From the NCBI RefSeq assembly GCF_009746585.1, contig NZ_WRPO01000007.1:62001-126000 (forward strand): 64,000 bases of DNA, in the 5' to 3' direction. The notes below the pieces were generated by a model. The model had not been told where the DNA came from, searched no databases, and saw only the letters and a list, made by a program, of their open reading frames with translations. This document shows, one piece after another, positions 16,118 to 25,658 of the stretch. The translations under genes and the position numbers were made by a program. Origin of the DNA: Novosphingobium aquimarinum (GTDB lineage: Bacteria > Pseudomonadota > Alphaproteobacteria > Sphingomonadales > Sphingomonadaceae). Positions within the stretch are counted from its first letter, which is position 1. Each line of letters begins with the position of its first letter.

Positions 16118-18403
16118 ATGAGGCATAATCATCGCAATTCCGGGCTCCGCAATGCCCTGCGCTTCGGTGCGCTTCCGGCGGTCGCGGCCGTGCTCGCCGC
16201 CGCTCCCGCACATGCGCAAGTCGCTGATGACGCGGGCATGGGCGCTCCTGACGCTATCGTCGTAACGGCCCAGCGCCGTACGGAATCGATCCAGGACGTT
16301 CCCATCGCGATCACCGCGATCGGTTCCGAGCAGCTCGAGAACCAGAACGTGCGCGGCGTCGAGGACTTTTTCGCGATGACGCCGAACGTGTCGTTCCAGT
16401 CGAACGGCGCGCGTGACCGCAAGGACCTTTCCATTCGCGGTATCTCGAACCAGCTCAACCCTTACGCCGACGTGCGTCAGTCGAGCTACGCGTTCTACAT
16501 CGACGAGTTCAGCGTCGTTGCCGGCACCAGCAACCCGCAGATCGTCGACCTCGAGCGCATCGAAGTTCTGCGTGGTCCGCAGGGTACCTACTTCGGTCGC
16601 AACGCGGTCGGCGGCGCGATCAACGTGATCACCAAGAAGCCGGTCAACGAATTCGAAGGTGAGGTGCAGGTCGGCTACGCCAGCTTCGACACGAAGCGCG
16701 CGCAAGGCGTGCTCAACGTTCCCGTGATCGACGGCCTGCTGGCGCTGCGTGCCTCCGGGCAGTGGGAAAAGTCCGACGGCTACATCAAGAACATCAACCC
16801 GATCGGTGGCGGCAACGACAGCGAATATTACACCGGTCGCATCCAGGCGCGCCTGACGCCGCTCGACAACCTGACCTGGGACTTCACTTATAGTTTCTCC
16901 GACGAAGAGATCGGCATGCGCAACGGCGTGCCGACCGGTTTCGTCACGCGGACGTGGGCATCGGTCTACTACGGCACGACCGCCGGCCTCATCGGCAACC
17001 CGGACGGCGTCGGCTTCTATCCGAAGAACAAAACGCGAGTGAACTTCAATCGTCCGCAGAGCGTCGGCGGTGATTTCGATTACTACAGCACGCGCGCCGT
17101 GTGGGACTTCGGGCCGGTAGAACTGACCGCGGTCGGGGGCCACCTAAGCTCCCGTGTGTTCAATTTCGGCGACGTCGATGGCGGCAGCATCGATTTCTTC
17201 TACGAAGACCTCGATCTGCGCCGCAAGTCCACCAGCGGCGAATTGCGCCTAGCCTCCACCGGCACCAACTTCCTCGACTGGAGCTTCGGCAGCTCATACG
17301 GCAAGGATACGGGTGTCAGCGATCAGAGCACCTATCACGGGGCCAAGAGCCCTCTCTGCCCTGAAGATACCGGCGGCAAATGCGAAGGGCTCGAAGTCAC
17401 CGGCGCCGACGGCCGCAGCAGCTCGCGCTACTTCGCCATGTTCGCGCAAGGCACGCTCAACTTCACCGAGCAGCTTTCGTTCACGGCCGGCTTGCGGTAT
17501 TCGTGGGAGAAGGTGACGAACAACTCGCAGACGCGGTCGAACACCATCGTGACCGGCGTCAACGACCGTTCGGCCTCGTTCGAGGACGTCTCGCCCAAGT
17601 TCACGCTGACCTATAAGCCGAACCCGGATCTGATGGTCTACGCCACTGCGTCGCGCGGCTTCAAGGCGGGCGGCACGCAGACCAGCAACTCGGCGCAGCT
17701 GCGCAACGAGTTCGATCCCGAGACCTTGTGGAACTACGAAGTCGGCACGAAGTTCAGCCTCTTCGACAACCGTCTGCGCTTCGACGTCACCGGTTTCTAC
17801 ATGGACTGGAGCGACGTTCAGCAGACAATCCGCTTCCAGTTCATCGATCCGGTCACCGGCCTTCTGCGCGGCGTCAGCGGTATCGCCAACGCTGCTTCGG
17901 CCGAAAGCTACGGCGTGGAAGCCAGCATGGACGCGCGGATCACGCCCGAATGGACGCTCGGCGCACAAGTCGGCTACAACAAGACGAAGTACAAGGACTA
18001 TCCCAACGCGCTCATCGACGGGAACATCCTCGACTTGTCGGGCGAGCAGCTCACCACCGCGCCCGAGTGGACGCTGGGTGCGCAGACGCAGTACACGCTG
18101 CCGATCACCGATACGTTCGACGCCTTCGTGCGCGGCGAGTGGAACTTCCGTTCGAAGATGATCTCTAACCCGTACTACTACCTGTACAAGGATGTGCCGG
18201 GCGAGCCGTTCCTCAGCCCGAGCTATCACAACGTGAACTTGCGCGCGGGCGTGGAGAACGAGACGATCCGCGCGGTCCTCTACGTCGAGAACCTGTTCGA
18301 TGCCGACTACTACGCCAACGCGTACGAGAAGGCCTTCTACAGCGGCGTGCAGGTCGAACCGTCGTTCCGCGAGTTCGGCGGGAGCGTTAGCTTCAAGTTC
18401 TGA
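16118..18403 (+). CDS. TonB-dependent outer-membrane receptor
   Basis: A 761-residue receptor. It has a signal peptide ending AHAQ (about residue 34), a TonB-box-like DAIVVTAQRR, a plug domain with IEVLRGPQGTYFGRNAVGGAINVITKKPV (about 150-175, an invariant TBDT stretch) and a C-terminal barrel ending in Phe (SVSFKF). The TAQRR form is typical of receptors for organic nutrients rather than siderophores in sphingomonads. It sits between two peptidase/amidohydrolase pairs and behind operator S4, so its ligand is likely the same peptide class. A stem-loop follows the stop codon. Confidence 0.92.
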   Translation: MRHNHRNSGLRNALRFGALPAVAAVLAAAPAHAQVADDAGMGAPDAIVVTAQRRTESIQDVPIAITAIGSEQLENQNVRGVEDFFAMTPNVSFQSNGARDRKDLSIRGISNQLNPYADVRQSSYAFYIDEFSVVAGTSNPQIVDLERIEVLRGPQGTYFGRNAVGGAINVITKKPVNEFEGEVQVGYASFDTKRAQGVLNVPVIDGLLALRASGQWEKSDGYIKNINPIGGGNDSEYYTGRIQARLTPLDNLTWDFTYSFSDEEIGMRNGVPTGFVTRTWASVYYGTTAGLIGNPDGVGFYPKNKTRVNFNRPQSVGGDFDYYSTRAVWDFGPVELTAVGGHLSSRVFNFGDVDGGSIDFFYEDLDLRRKSTSGELRLASTGTNFLDWSFGSSYGKDTGVSDQSTYHGAKSPLCPEDTGGKCEGLEVTGADGRSSSRYFAMFAQGTLNFTEQLSFTAGLRYSWEKVTNNSQTRSNTIVTGVNDRSASFEDVSPKFTLTYKPNPDLMVYATASRGFKAGGTQTSNSAQLRNEFDPETLWNYEVGTKFSLFDNRLRFDVTGFYMDWSDVQQTIRFQFIDPVTGLLRGVSGIANAASAESYGVEASMDARITPEWTLGAQVGYNKTKYKDYPNALIDGNILDLSGEQLTTAPEWTLGAQTQYTLPITDTFDAFVRGEWNFRSKMISNPYYYLYKDVPGEPFLSPSYHNVNLRAGVENETIRAVLYVENLFDADYYANAYEKAFYSGVQVEPSFREFGGSVSFKF

Positions 18404-18413
18404 TCGGATTGCG

Positions 18414-18451
18414 GCGAAGGAGCGGGGGCCTAACGGCTTTCGCTCCTTCGC
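18414..18451 (+). terminator. Stem-loop after the TonB receptor gene
   Basis: GCGAAGGAGCG pairs perfectly with CGCTCCTTCGC (11 bp, 16-base loop) 11 bases after the stop. No T-run follows, so it may stabilise the mRNA end or attenuate read-through into the DUF885 gene rather than terminate fully. Confidence 0.5.
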
Positions 18452-18614
18452 TCCATCGTACGGCTGGCGAGTGTGGCCGGGGATGGGTACAAATTCAGTG
18501 AGCTCGCATTTCGCGTCGGTCCGCGCCGGGATCGCAAGGGGGCGGGACATCGCTGCCAGAACCGCTCGTCGATACGAGAAGAGAGGAAATTGCTGACGTG
18601 AGGGATTCGACCAA

Positions 18615-20435
18615 ATGCTGACCGACCGACGCCGCCTGCTGCAGGCGGGCGCCGCATCCGGCGCATTCTTCGCGATGGCAGGGCCCGGACGCGCCCTTGC
18701 CGCGTCTCCCGCCGATGACGCGCTTGAAGCGCTGTTGCAACGGCACACCGAGGCGTTCCTGCGCCGCTCGCCCGAAGAGGCGACGGGCAATGGCTTCGAT
18801 ACCGGCGCCAACCTGTTTTTGCGCTCGCGCCTCGACGATCGCTCGCTGTCGGCGATGGCGGGGGACAAGGCCGCCGTGAAGCAGGCCTTGGCGGAATTGC
18901 GCGCCATCCCGGCTACCGGGCTCTCGCCGCGCGCCGCGCTCGATCGCGACGTGGCGCTCTACGTTTACGAAACGCTCGACCGGCTACTCGGCTTCTACGG
19001 CTATGCCGACATGAACCTGCGGCCGAGCCCCTATGTCGTGAGCCAGATGAACGGCGCCTATTACTGGCTGCCCGACTTCATCGGCGGGCGTCACCCGATC
19101 ACCGACGCGGCGGACGCCGATGCCTGGTTCGACCGGCTTGGCGCGCTGGCCGTCGCGCTCGATCAGGAAAGCGAGCGCATTTTGCACGATGCCGCGATCG
19201 GCGTGGTGCCACCCGATTTCGTGATCGCCAAGACCATCGCCCAAGTGAAGGGGCTGCGGGATCGACCCCCGCTCGAATCCGCGCTGATTGCGCCCGCGCT
19301 GAAGAAGCTCGTTTTGCTGGGGCGTGAGGGTGATGCGCAAAAGGCTCTCGCGATCTTCAACCAGCGCGTTGCCCCCGCACTGACGCGCCAGATCGAGGCG
19401 CTGGAAGCGATCGCTCCGAAAGCGACGAGCACGGCCGGCGTCTGGGACTTGCCCGATGGCGATGCCTATTACGCCAGCGCAGTGCAGGCCAACACCACCA
19501 CCGACATCGACCCGGGCGATCTGCATAAGCTCGGCCTCGATCAATGTGCCTCGCTGATTGCGCAGATCGACACGCTGCTCAAGGCCGAAGGCATGAGCCA
19601 GGGGACGGTGGGCGAGCGCATCGCCGCGCTCAACGTCGATCCGCGCTTCAAGGTCAGCGACGACGATGCGGGCCGCGAAAAGCTGCTCGAACTGGCGCGG
19701 GGATACATCACGGACATCACTGCGCGCCTTCCCCAGGCCTATGGCATCGCCACGGTCGATCCGATCGTGGTGCGCCGTATTCCGCCCGCGATCGAGGCGG
19801 GCGCGCCCGGCGCATTCTACACCGAAGGGGCCGAAGGCGAGCCCGGTATCTATTCGCTCAATCTGCAGCATCCGGGCGAACACTCGCTGTGGCGGTTGCC
19901 CACGCTGACCCATCACGAGGCAGTGCCCGGCCACCACTTCCAGTACAGTGTGCTGCGCCATGCGCCATCGCTGCCGCTGTTCCGGCGTGTGGTGCGCTTT
20001 TCGGCGTATACCGAGGGGTACGCGCTCTATGCGCAGCAGGTGGCGGCGGAACTCGGCGTTTTCGACGGGCAGCCGTTCAACCGGATAGGCGAGCTGCAAT
20101 CGCAGCTGTTCCGCGCCGCGCGCATCGTCGTCGATACCGGCCTGCATCACGAACGCTGGACCAAGGATCAGGCGATCGCCTGGATGGTCGAGAACGCGGG
20201 CGAGCAGCCTTTGGCGACCGAGCGTGAAGTGACGCGCTATGCCGTCTATCCGGGGCAGGCCTGCAGCTTCAAAGTGGGCGCGACCCGCATCGTCGATGCG
20301 CGCGAAGCGGCGCGCAAGACGATGGGCCCGCGCTTCGACGTGTGCAAGTTCCACGATCTCATCCTTACGTCCGGACCGATGCCGATGGCCGTGCTGGAAA
20401 AAGCCGTCGCCCAATGGGCTGGCGGCGCGACCTGA
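18615..20435 (+). CDS. DUF885-family metallopeptidase (second copy)
   Basis: A 606-residue exported protein; the N-terminus TDRRRLLQAGAASGAFFAM is a Tat-type signal. The zinc motif is THHEAVPGHHFQ (about residues 433-444), again HExxxGHH, followed by YTEGYALYAQQ. It shares the DUF885 C-terminal layout with the gene at 11986, including YPGQAC and RFDV...H, but the two are diverged, so they probably cleave different peptides. It lies 22 bases before a prolidase-like amidohydrolase and downstream of the TonB receptor, repeating the peptidase-amidohydrolase pairing. Catalytic assignment rests on the family. Confidence 0.86.
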   Translation: MLTDRRRLLQAGAASGAFFAMAGPGRALAASPADDALEALLQRHTEAFLRRSPEEATGNGFDTGANLFLRSRLDDRSLSAMAGDKAAVKQALAELRAIPATGLSPRAALDRDVALYVYETLDRLLGFYGYADMNLRPSPYVVSQMNGAYYWLPDFIGGRHPITDAADADAWFDRLGALAVALDQESERILHDAAIGVVPPDFVIAKTIAQVKGLRDRPPLESALIAPALKKLVLLGREGDAQKALAIFNQRVAPALTRQIEALEAIAPKATSTAGVWDLPDGDAYYASAVQANTTTDIDPGDLHKLGLDQCASLIAQIDTLLKAEGMSQGTVGERIAALNVDPRFKVSDDDAGREKLLELARGYITDITARLPQAYGIATVDPIVVRRIPPAIEAGAPGAFYTEGAEGEPGIYSLNLQHPGEHSLWRLPTLTHHEAVPGHHFQYSVLRHAPSLPLFRRVVRFSAYTEGYALYAQQVAAELGVFDGQPFNRIGELQSQLFRAARIVVDTGLHHERWTKDQAIAWMVENAGEQPLATEREVTRYAVYPGQACSFKVGATRIVDAREAARKTMGPRFDVCKFHDLILTSGPMPMAVLEKAVAQWAGGAT

Positions 20436-20457
20436 CCCCGAACTGGAGATAGTCACG

Positions 20458-21783
20458 ATGAAATTCGCAAAACTGCGGCGCTGGATGGTCGGCCTCGCGG
20501 CCGGGCTTTCGGTGACGGGCGCGCAGGCGCTGCCGACCGCCGCCCCGGTCACCCCGACGCACGACGACACCACGATCGCGCTGACAGACGCGAATGTCGT
20601 CGCCATCGACGGCGGCGCGCCGATCCGCAACGCGACGGTGGTCGTACGCGACGGCAAGGTGGTCGAAGTCGGTCCCTCGGCCAGCGTCGCGGTCCCCGCG
20701 AATGCCAAGGTCGTGCCGATGGAAGGGCGCTGGCTGATCCCCGGCCTGATGAATATGCACGTCCACTTCGGGCTCATCCTGCCCGGCGCACAGGGCGCTG
20801 AACTGGCGAACGAAACGCAGGGCGAAGAAGCGCTGCGGATGGCCTCGAATGCGCGCAAGTCGCTGCTGGCGGGAGTGACCACGGTGCGCCTCACCGGCGA
20901 GACGCACGGGGTCGACTTCGGCTTGCGTCGCGCGATCCAGAAAGGCGAAGTGATCGGTCCGCGTATCAAGACGGCGGGCGAGATCATCGTGCCGACCGGC
21001 GGCCATGGCTTCCTCGAAGCGGACGGACCCTATGCGCTGGCGCACGCGGTGCGCGAACAGATCAAGCAGGGCGCGGACTGGATCAAGATCGCCATCTCGG
21101 GCGGCATCGCCGACACGCATGGCGCGATCGCCGCCGCGCCGATGACGGATGAGGAGCTCTCGACCCTCATCGACGTCGCGCATCGCAACGGCATTCCCGT
21201 GACTGCGCACAACGGTTCGCCGCAGGCCGCCGAGCAGTCGCTCAAGTACGGCATCGATTGCTTCGAACACGGCTATTACCTGACCGAAGCGAACCTCAAG
21301 GAAATGAAGGCCAAGGGTACCTGGCTGGTTCCGACCATCGTCGTGACGCAGCCCGGCGCCCGCGAATTCTACAAGAAAATCGGCTCGCCCGACTGGTATC
21401 TGGCCCGCGTCGATGCGACCGGCAAGGAACACTGGCAGATGCTGCAGAACGCCATCCGTCTCGGCGTCAACATCGGCCTCGGCACCGATCAGTTCCCCTT
21501 CGAACCCAACGACGGCACCACCGCGACCGTTGCCGAAGCCGAACTTTACGTGAAGGCGGGCATGACGCCGTTACAAGCGCTGCAGGCCGGCACCACGCAA
21601 ACCGCCAAGATGCTCAAGATGGAAAACGAGGCTGGCCGGATCAAGCCGGGCTACTTCGCCGACATCGTCGCCGTCGACAGCGATCCGACGCAGAACATCT
21701 CGGCGCTGCGTTCGATCAGCTTCGTGATGAAGAACGGCGTGATCTATCGCGACGACAGCAAGGGCTACATGGCGCAGTTCTAA
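20458..21783 (+). CDS. Secreted prolidase-like amidohydrolase (paralogue of 14068)
   Basis: A 441-residue amidohydrolase with a signal peptide (ending near AQA). Metal ligands match its paralogue: MNMHVH, the Lys of DWIKIAISGG, TAHNGS, FEHGYY and the Asp of LGTDQFPF. It begins 22 bases after the second DUF885 gene with a TGGAGAT ribosome site. The region TIVVTQPGAREFYKKIGSPD is shared residue for residue with the other copy, showing a duplication that has since diverged at the N-terminus. Likely a dipeptidase acting after DUF885 cleavage. A strong terminator follows. Confidence 0.88.
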   Translation: MKFAKLRRWMVGLAAGLSVTGAQALPTAAPVTPTHDDTTIALTDANVVAIDGGAPIRNATVVVRDGKVVEVGPSASVAVPANAKVVPMEGRWLIPGLMNMHVHFGLILPGAQGAELANETQGEEALRMASNARKSLLAGVTTVRLTGETHGVDFGLRRAIQKGEVIGPRIKTAGEIIVPTGGHGFLEADGPYALAHAVREQIKQGADWIKIAISGGIADTHGAIAAAPMTDEELSTLIDVAHRNGIPVTAHNGSPQAAEQSLKYGIDCFEHGYYLTEANLKEMKAKGTWLVPTIVVTQPGAREFYKKIGSPDWYLARVDATGKEHWQMLQNAIRLGVNIGLGTDQFPFEPNDGTTATVAEAELYVKAGMTPLQALQAGTTQTAKMLKMENEAGRIKPGYFADIVAVDSDPTQNISALRSISFVMKNGVIYRDDSKGYMAQF

Positions 21784-21817
21784 CAGCCACGCCGCTACAA
21801 GGCTCTCGACAGAGAGA

Positions 21818-21864
21818 CCCGCCTCCCGAAGCCAGCATGCCAGGCTTCGGGGGGCGGGTTTTTT
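21818..21864 (+). terminator. Rho-independent terminator after the amidohydrolase
   Basis: A 16-base stem (21818-21833 with 21843-21858) with a 9-base loop, followed by TTTTTT. One G-T type pair interrupts an otherwise complete stem. Confidence 0.9.
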
Positions 21865-21893
21865 GCCGTTTGGCTGATTGAAATTGCGCACCC

Positions 21894-21964
21894 ACCTCCG
21901 CTCAGCCTGAGCTTGTCGAAGGCTTTGGCGCATGGCCTTCGACAAGCTCAGGCTGAGCGGAGGT
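21894..21964. repeat. Perfect 30-bp inverted repeat (REP-like element)
   Basis: Arms 21894-21923 and 21935-21964 pair without a mismatch around an 11-base loop. The arms hold CTTCGACAAGCTCAGGC, a motif that recurs between genes in many proteobacterial genomes. It sits between two converging operons and can form a very stable hairpin in either transcript. A purine run (about 21971-21996) follows. Degenerate partial copies are at 29406 and 29494. Confidence 0.85.
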
Positions 21965-22018
21965 TGGAGTTAGAAGGAGGAAGGAGGAAGAGGGGCTTTC
22001 CGCCCCAAGCGGTGTGTC

Positions 22019-23506
22019 TCAGCCAGCCTGCTGCGCGGGCGGGGCGGCGGCGCTTGGCGTAAGCTGCGCATCCTCACCCGAGAGCGCCAGCGCTTGCAGG
22101 CGGGCGAGGGCATCGGCATCGAGCCGTTCCGAACGGTAAAGCTCCACGATCCGCGTGTAGTTGCGCAAGCCGCGTTCGAACGTATCGCCATAGCCCTTTA
22201 TCATGCGCTGCAGCCGGACGAGTTCGAGCGCCACGTCGAGGCGTCCCACACGCGCCGCCTCGGTCACCAGCGTCAGCCATTCCTCGATCCGCGCCTGCTC
22301 CTCACCGTAGCGGAGAGAGCGCGGGCGCATCGGGCGCATCGCAGCTACGGCGCGCAGCATCAGGAACCAGCGCAGGCTGGTGGTTTCGACATGGCGACCC
22401 TTGGTGAAGAAGCGTCCGAGGAAGCCCGACAGCCGATCGCTGGACAGAATGCGCTGACCGATCGAAGCCGGCAGCATTTCGCACATTTCCTGAAGGCGCG
22501 GATGCATGAATTCGGTCACGGTGACGGTCTGGCCGTCCTGCGCGCGCACTTCGCCTTGCACCCGCGCGAAACGCGAGGCGCGGGTCTTGAGGTCGGCGAC
22601 GCGGATCGTGTCCTCGTAGCTCATCCACAACGCGAGGTGACGCGCGGCTTCGGTGGTGAGCTCGTAAGGCGCCGCATCGAGCGCCGAGATCGGAGCGAGG
22701 CGATCGAGATAAAGCGCGGCATAAGCCCCGTCCTGCCAGTCCATCAGGCGCGCGACGCCGTGCAGCGCATGCTCACGGGCGGGCTCGGGCAGTTCCTCGG
22801 CGATGCGCTTTGCGAGCCGGCGGCCCTGCTCGGTCGTCGGTTCGGGAACGGCCACCGCTTCCGTGATCGGCGAGGCGACGGGCTTTTGCGCTTCGGCAAA
22901 ACCCTCGTCGAAACCCCGAAAATTGCTGGCAACGGCAATGCCGCTTTCCTCGATCGCGTGGCGATAAGCTTCGGTCGGCAGTGGTAGCGCTTCGCTACCC
23001 GCCAGCGCGCCGAACAGGATCGCGCTGATCACCGAACCGGAGCGTTCGGTCGCGGCGTCCATGTCGAAGCCGATGAAGCGGCGCGAGCGCGCGTGCGCGG
23101 CCTCGATGATCTTGTCGCCGTTGCCGCGACCATCGGCCATCGCCGACTTCTCGCCGATGGCATAGATGCGGTGGGTCGAGCCGATCAGCGTGGTGCGCTG
23201 GGCGGTCGAAAACCCGCGCAGCAGCGCGCGCCCCGTTTCCATCAGTTCGGACGCCAGGACTACGTCGACATCGCCGGGGATCGGCATCTGCGCAAGGATG
23301 GGCAATTGACCCTCGACGCCCGGCTTCGCCAGTTCGACGTAGTACACGGTCGACCCGGTGCGCTGCGCCACCCCCGGAACCGAGGTTCCTTGCGCCAGCC
23401 AGCCTTCGCGGCGGGCGGCGGTCTGGATCCAGTCGGCCAGCACGCCGCCGCCTTGTCCGCCGAGGGCAAGGATGGCGATGGTGTAGCGGTCTTGAACGGG
23501 GGCCAT
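22019..23506 (-). CDS. iorB: Indolepyruvate oxidoreductase, beta-type subunit fused to DUF6537
   Basis: A 495-residue protein. The first 190 residues are the 2-oxoacid:acceptor oxidoreductase gamma-type domain (ILALGGQGGGVLADWI, then TSVPGVAQRTGSTVYYVE), which takes the acyl group and electrons. The rest (about 210-480) is the DUF6537 extension typical of aerobic proteobacterial indolepyruvate oxidoreductases. It is 15 bases downstream of iorA and last in the operon. The complex decarboxylates aryl pyruvates (indole-3-pyruvate, phenylpyruvate) to aryl-acetyl-CoA. Exact substrate inferred; the MarR operon around it points to indolic compounds. Confidence 0.88.
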   Translation of the reverse strand: MAPVQDRYTIAILALGGQGGGVLADWIQTAARREGWLAQGTSVPGVAQRTGSTVYYVELAKPGVEGQLPILAQMPIPGDVDVVLASELMETGRALLRGFSTAQRTTLIGSTHRIYAIGEKSAMADGRGNGDKIIEAAHARSRRFIGFDMDAATERSGSVISAILFGALAGSEALPLPTEAYRHAIEESGIAVASNFRGFDEGFAEAQKPVASPITEAVAVPEPTTEQGRRLAKRIAEELPEPAREHALHGVARLMDWQDGAYAALYLDRLAPISALDAAPYELTTEAARHLALWMSYEDTIRVADLKTRASRFARVQGEVRAQDGQTVTVTEFMHPRLQEMCEMLPASIGQRILSSDRLSGFLGRFFTKGRHVETTSLRWFLMLRAVAAMRPMRPRSLRYGEEQARIEEWLTLVTEAARVGRLDVALELVRLQRMIKGYGDTFERGLRNYTRIVELYRSERLDADALARLQALALSGEDAQLTPSAAAPPAQQAG

Positions 23507-23521
23507 GGTGTCTCTCGTCTT

Positions 23522-25651
23522 TTAAAAGGCGCGGGCGAGGCGGCCGCGCTGTTCGCGGGCCTGGAACCAGCGGATCACGGCGCGGCGAATGCGGTCAGCA
23601 GTGCGCTCCAGCCAGGTCGGGTTGGAGACGATGCCGGCACGATAAAAGCTCGGGCACAGGACCGCCGCGTGACTGACTTCTCCACACAGCCCACAGCCTA
23701 CGCAGGAGTTCTCGACATGCGCGATGGGGTCCTGCCGCAAGGGATCGGGGTTGGGCTTGATCGTCAGAGAAGGGCAACCCGAAAGCCGGATGCAGCTGTG
23801 ATCGCCGGTGCAGGTGTCTGGATCGACCCCGAACCGTTCGCGCACCACGCGTTCGCCCGCCTTCAGTGCGGCGGCCGTTTGCTTCTTCTCACGGCGCTGG
23901 CGATTGAGCATGCATTCGGACTGCGCGACGATGACCTTGGGGCCTTTCTCGGGCGTCGTCAGCGCCTCGCGCAAGGTATCGCGCATGCGGGCGACATCGT
24001 AGGTCCGCGTGATCTCGCGCACCCATGTGCCGCCGACGCCGCGCACCGCGCGCGCGATCGGCGTCTTGGTGACGCGTTCGTCGTTATCGGCGCGCGAAGA
24101 CAGGATATCCTGCCCGCCGGTGGCCGCCGAATAGCCGTTGTCGACGATGATCGTGACGGTGTCGTCCTTGTTGAACACCGAATTGCCGATTCCGGAGGTG
24201 AGGCCGTTATGCCAGAAGCCGCCGTCGCCCATGATCGCGATGGCGCGCTTGTCCTTGGGTTTGAACGCCGAGGCGCCCGCGCTGCCGAGGCCGTAGCCCA
24301 TCGTCGTGTTGCCGATGTTGAACGGCGGCAGGATCGAGAAAAGGTGGCAACCTATGTCGGCGGAAACGTGGCTGGGACCAAGTTCGCGCTCCACCAGCTT
24401 CATCGCGGTGAAGATCGGGCGTTCGGGGCAGCCGGTGCAGAACCCGGCGGGGCGCTGCGGGATTTCCGTGGCGACGGGGGCGGGCAGGAGATCCGAGGGG
24501 AGCTTCTGCGGCGCGATCTCCGGGGCGTATTGCGCCAGATAATCGGCCAGTCCGTCGGCGATGACTTTGCCGGTATATTCGCCCGCGCGCGGCAGCACAT
24601 CCTTGCCCACGATCCGCGTGTCGAGCCCGGCGCGGCGCACCAGCGTGTTAAGCTCATGCTCGATGAATTCGGGCTGGCCTTCCTCGACGATCAGGACCGA
24701 TGTCTTGTCGCGACAGAATTCCGCGACTTCATCGGGAATCAGCGGATACGTGACGTTGAGGCAGTAAATCGGCAGGTCGCTCTTGCCGAAGGCATCCGCG
24801 AAGCCGAGCCGCTCCATCGCGCGGTTGAGGTTGTTGTAGAGCCCGCCCTGGACGATGATCCCGATGCCGTGCGCGGCTTGCGGGCCGAACCACTCATTCA
24901 GCCGGTTGTCGCGAATGAAGTCGATCCCCGCCGGCCAGCGCTTCTCGATCTTCTCGTGTTCGTGGAGGAAATTCGCCGGCGGCAACACGATGCGCTGCGT
25001 GTCGCGCATTGGCGCGTCGGCTGCATCGGATACGGTCATCGGCGGACGCTTGTTGTCCTTGGCGACGAACGAGCCTGTCATGTGGCACGAGCGGACACGC
25101 AGCTGCAGCATCACCGGCGTGTTCGAGGCCTCCGAAAGCTGGAAGGCCTGTTCGACGGAATCGACGATCGAGGGCAGGTTGGGGCGCGGATCGATCAGCC
25201 ACATCTGCGATTTCATCGCGAAGGCATGCGTGCGCTCCTGCATGATCGAGGAGCCTTCGCCGTAATCCTCGCCCACGATGACGAGCGCGCCACCGGTGAC
25301 GCCGCCCGACGCGACGTTGGACAGCGCATCGGACGCCACATTGGTGCCGACCACCGACTTCCATGCCACCGCGCCGCGCAGCGGGTAATTGACCGAAGCC
25401 GCGAGCATCGCTGCCGCGCTCGCTTCCGAAGCGCTCGCCTCGTAATGCACGTCCAGGCTTTCCAGCAATTCGCTGGCGTCGGCGAACACGTCCATCAAGT
25501 GGCTGATCGGCGATCCCTGGTAGCCGCCGATATAGGCGACGCCCGATTGCAGCAGCGCCTTGGTGACCGCGAGAATGCCCTCGCCAGTGAAGGTCTCGCC
25601 TTCACCAGCGGTGAGCTTCTTGACTTCGGACTTGAAGGAACGCTCCGCCAT
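23522..25651 (-). CDS. iorA: Indolepyruvate ferredoxin oxidoreductase, alpha-type subunit
   Basis: A 709-residue enzyme. N-terminal pyruvate-ferredoxin-oxidoreductase domain (GNEA-like segment replaced by GYQGSPISHLMDVFAD), then a thiamine-diphosphate domain with GDGGFWHNGLTSGIGNSVFN (about 455-475) and an Asn-containing VDNGYSAATGGQ, and a C-terminal ferredoxin-type region, CTGDHSCIRLSGCPS and SCVGCGLCGE, for 4Fe-4S clusters. Encoded between the isatin-hydrolase-like gene (7 bases upstream) and iorB (15 bases downstream). It should decarboxylate indole-3-pyruvate or related aryl pyruvates to aryl-acetyl-CoA. Known Ior enzymes from aerobes are oxygen-tolerant to different degrees. Confidence 0.9.
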   Translation of the reverse strand: MAERSFKSEVKKLTAGEGETFTGEGILAVTKALLQSGVAYIGGYQGSPISHLMDVFADASELLESLDVHYEASASEASAAAMLAASVNYPLRGAVAWKSVVGTNVASDALSNVASGGVTGGALVIVGEDYGEGSSIMQERTHAFAMKSQMWLIDPRPNLPSIVDSVEQAFQLSEASNTPVMLQLRVRSCHMTGSFVAKDNKRPPMTVSDAADAPMRDTQRIVLPPANFLHEHEKIEKRWPAGIDFIRDNRLNEWFGPQAAHGIGIIVQGGLYNNLNRAMERLGFADAFGKSDLPIYCLNVTYPLIPDEVAEFCRDKTSVLIVEEGQPEFIEHELNTLVRRAGLDTRIVGKDVLPRAGEYTGKVIADGLADYLAQYAPEIAPQKLPSDLLPAPVATEIPQRPAGFCTGCPERPIFTAMKLVERELGPSHVSADIGCHLFSILPPFNIGNTTMGYGLGSAGASAFKPKDKRAIAIMGDGGFWHNGLTSGIGNSVFNKDDTVTIIVDNGYSAATGGQDILSSRADNDERVTKTPIARAVRGVGGTWVREITRTYDVARMRDTLREALTTPEKGPKVIVAQSECMLNRQRREKKQTAAALKAGERVVRERFGVDPDTCTGDHSCIRLSGCPSLTIKPNPDPLRQDPIAHVENSCVGCGLCGEVSHAAVLCPSFYRAGIVSNPTWLERTADRIRRAVIRWFQAREQRGRLARAF

Positions 25652-25658
25652 CGTGCGC

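Noticed and set aside
21971..21996. Purine run next to the inverted repeat as a possible triplex or phase-variable tract
   Set aside because: No regular unit long enough for slippage and no gene start depends on it.
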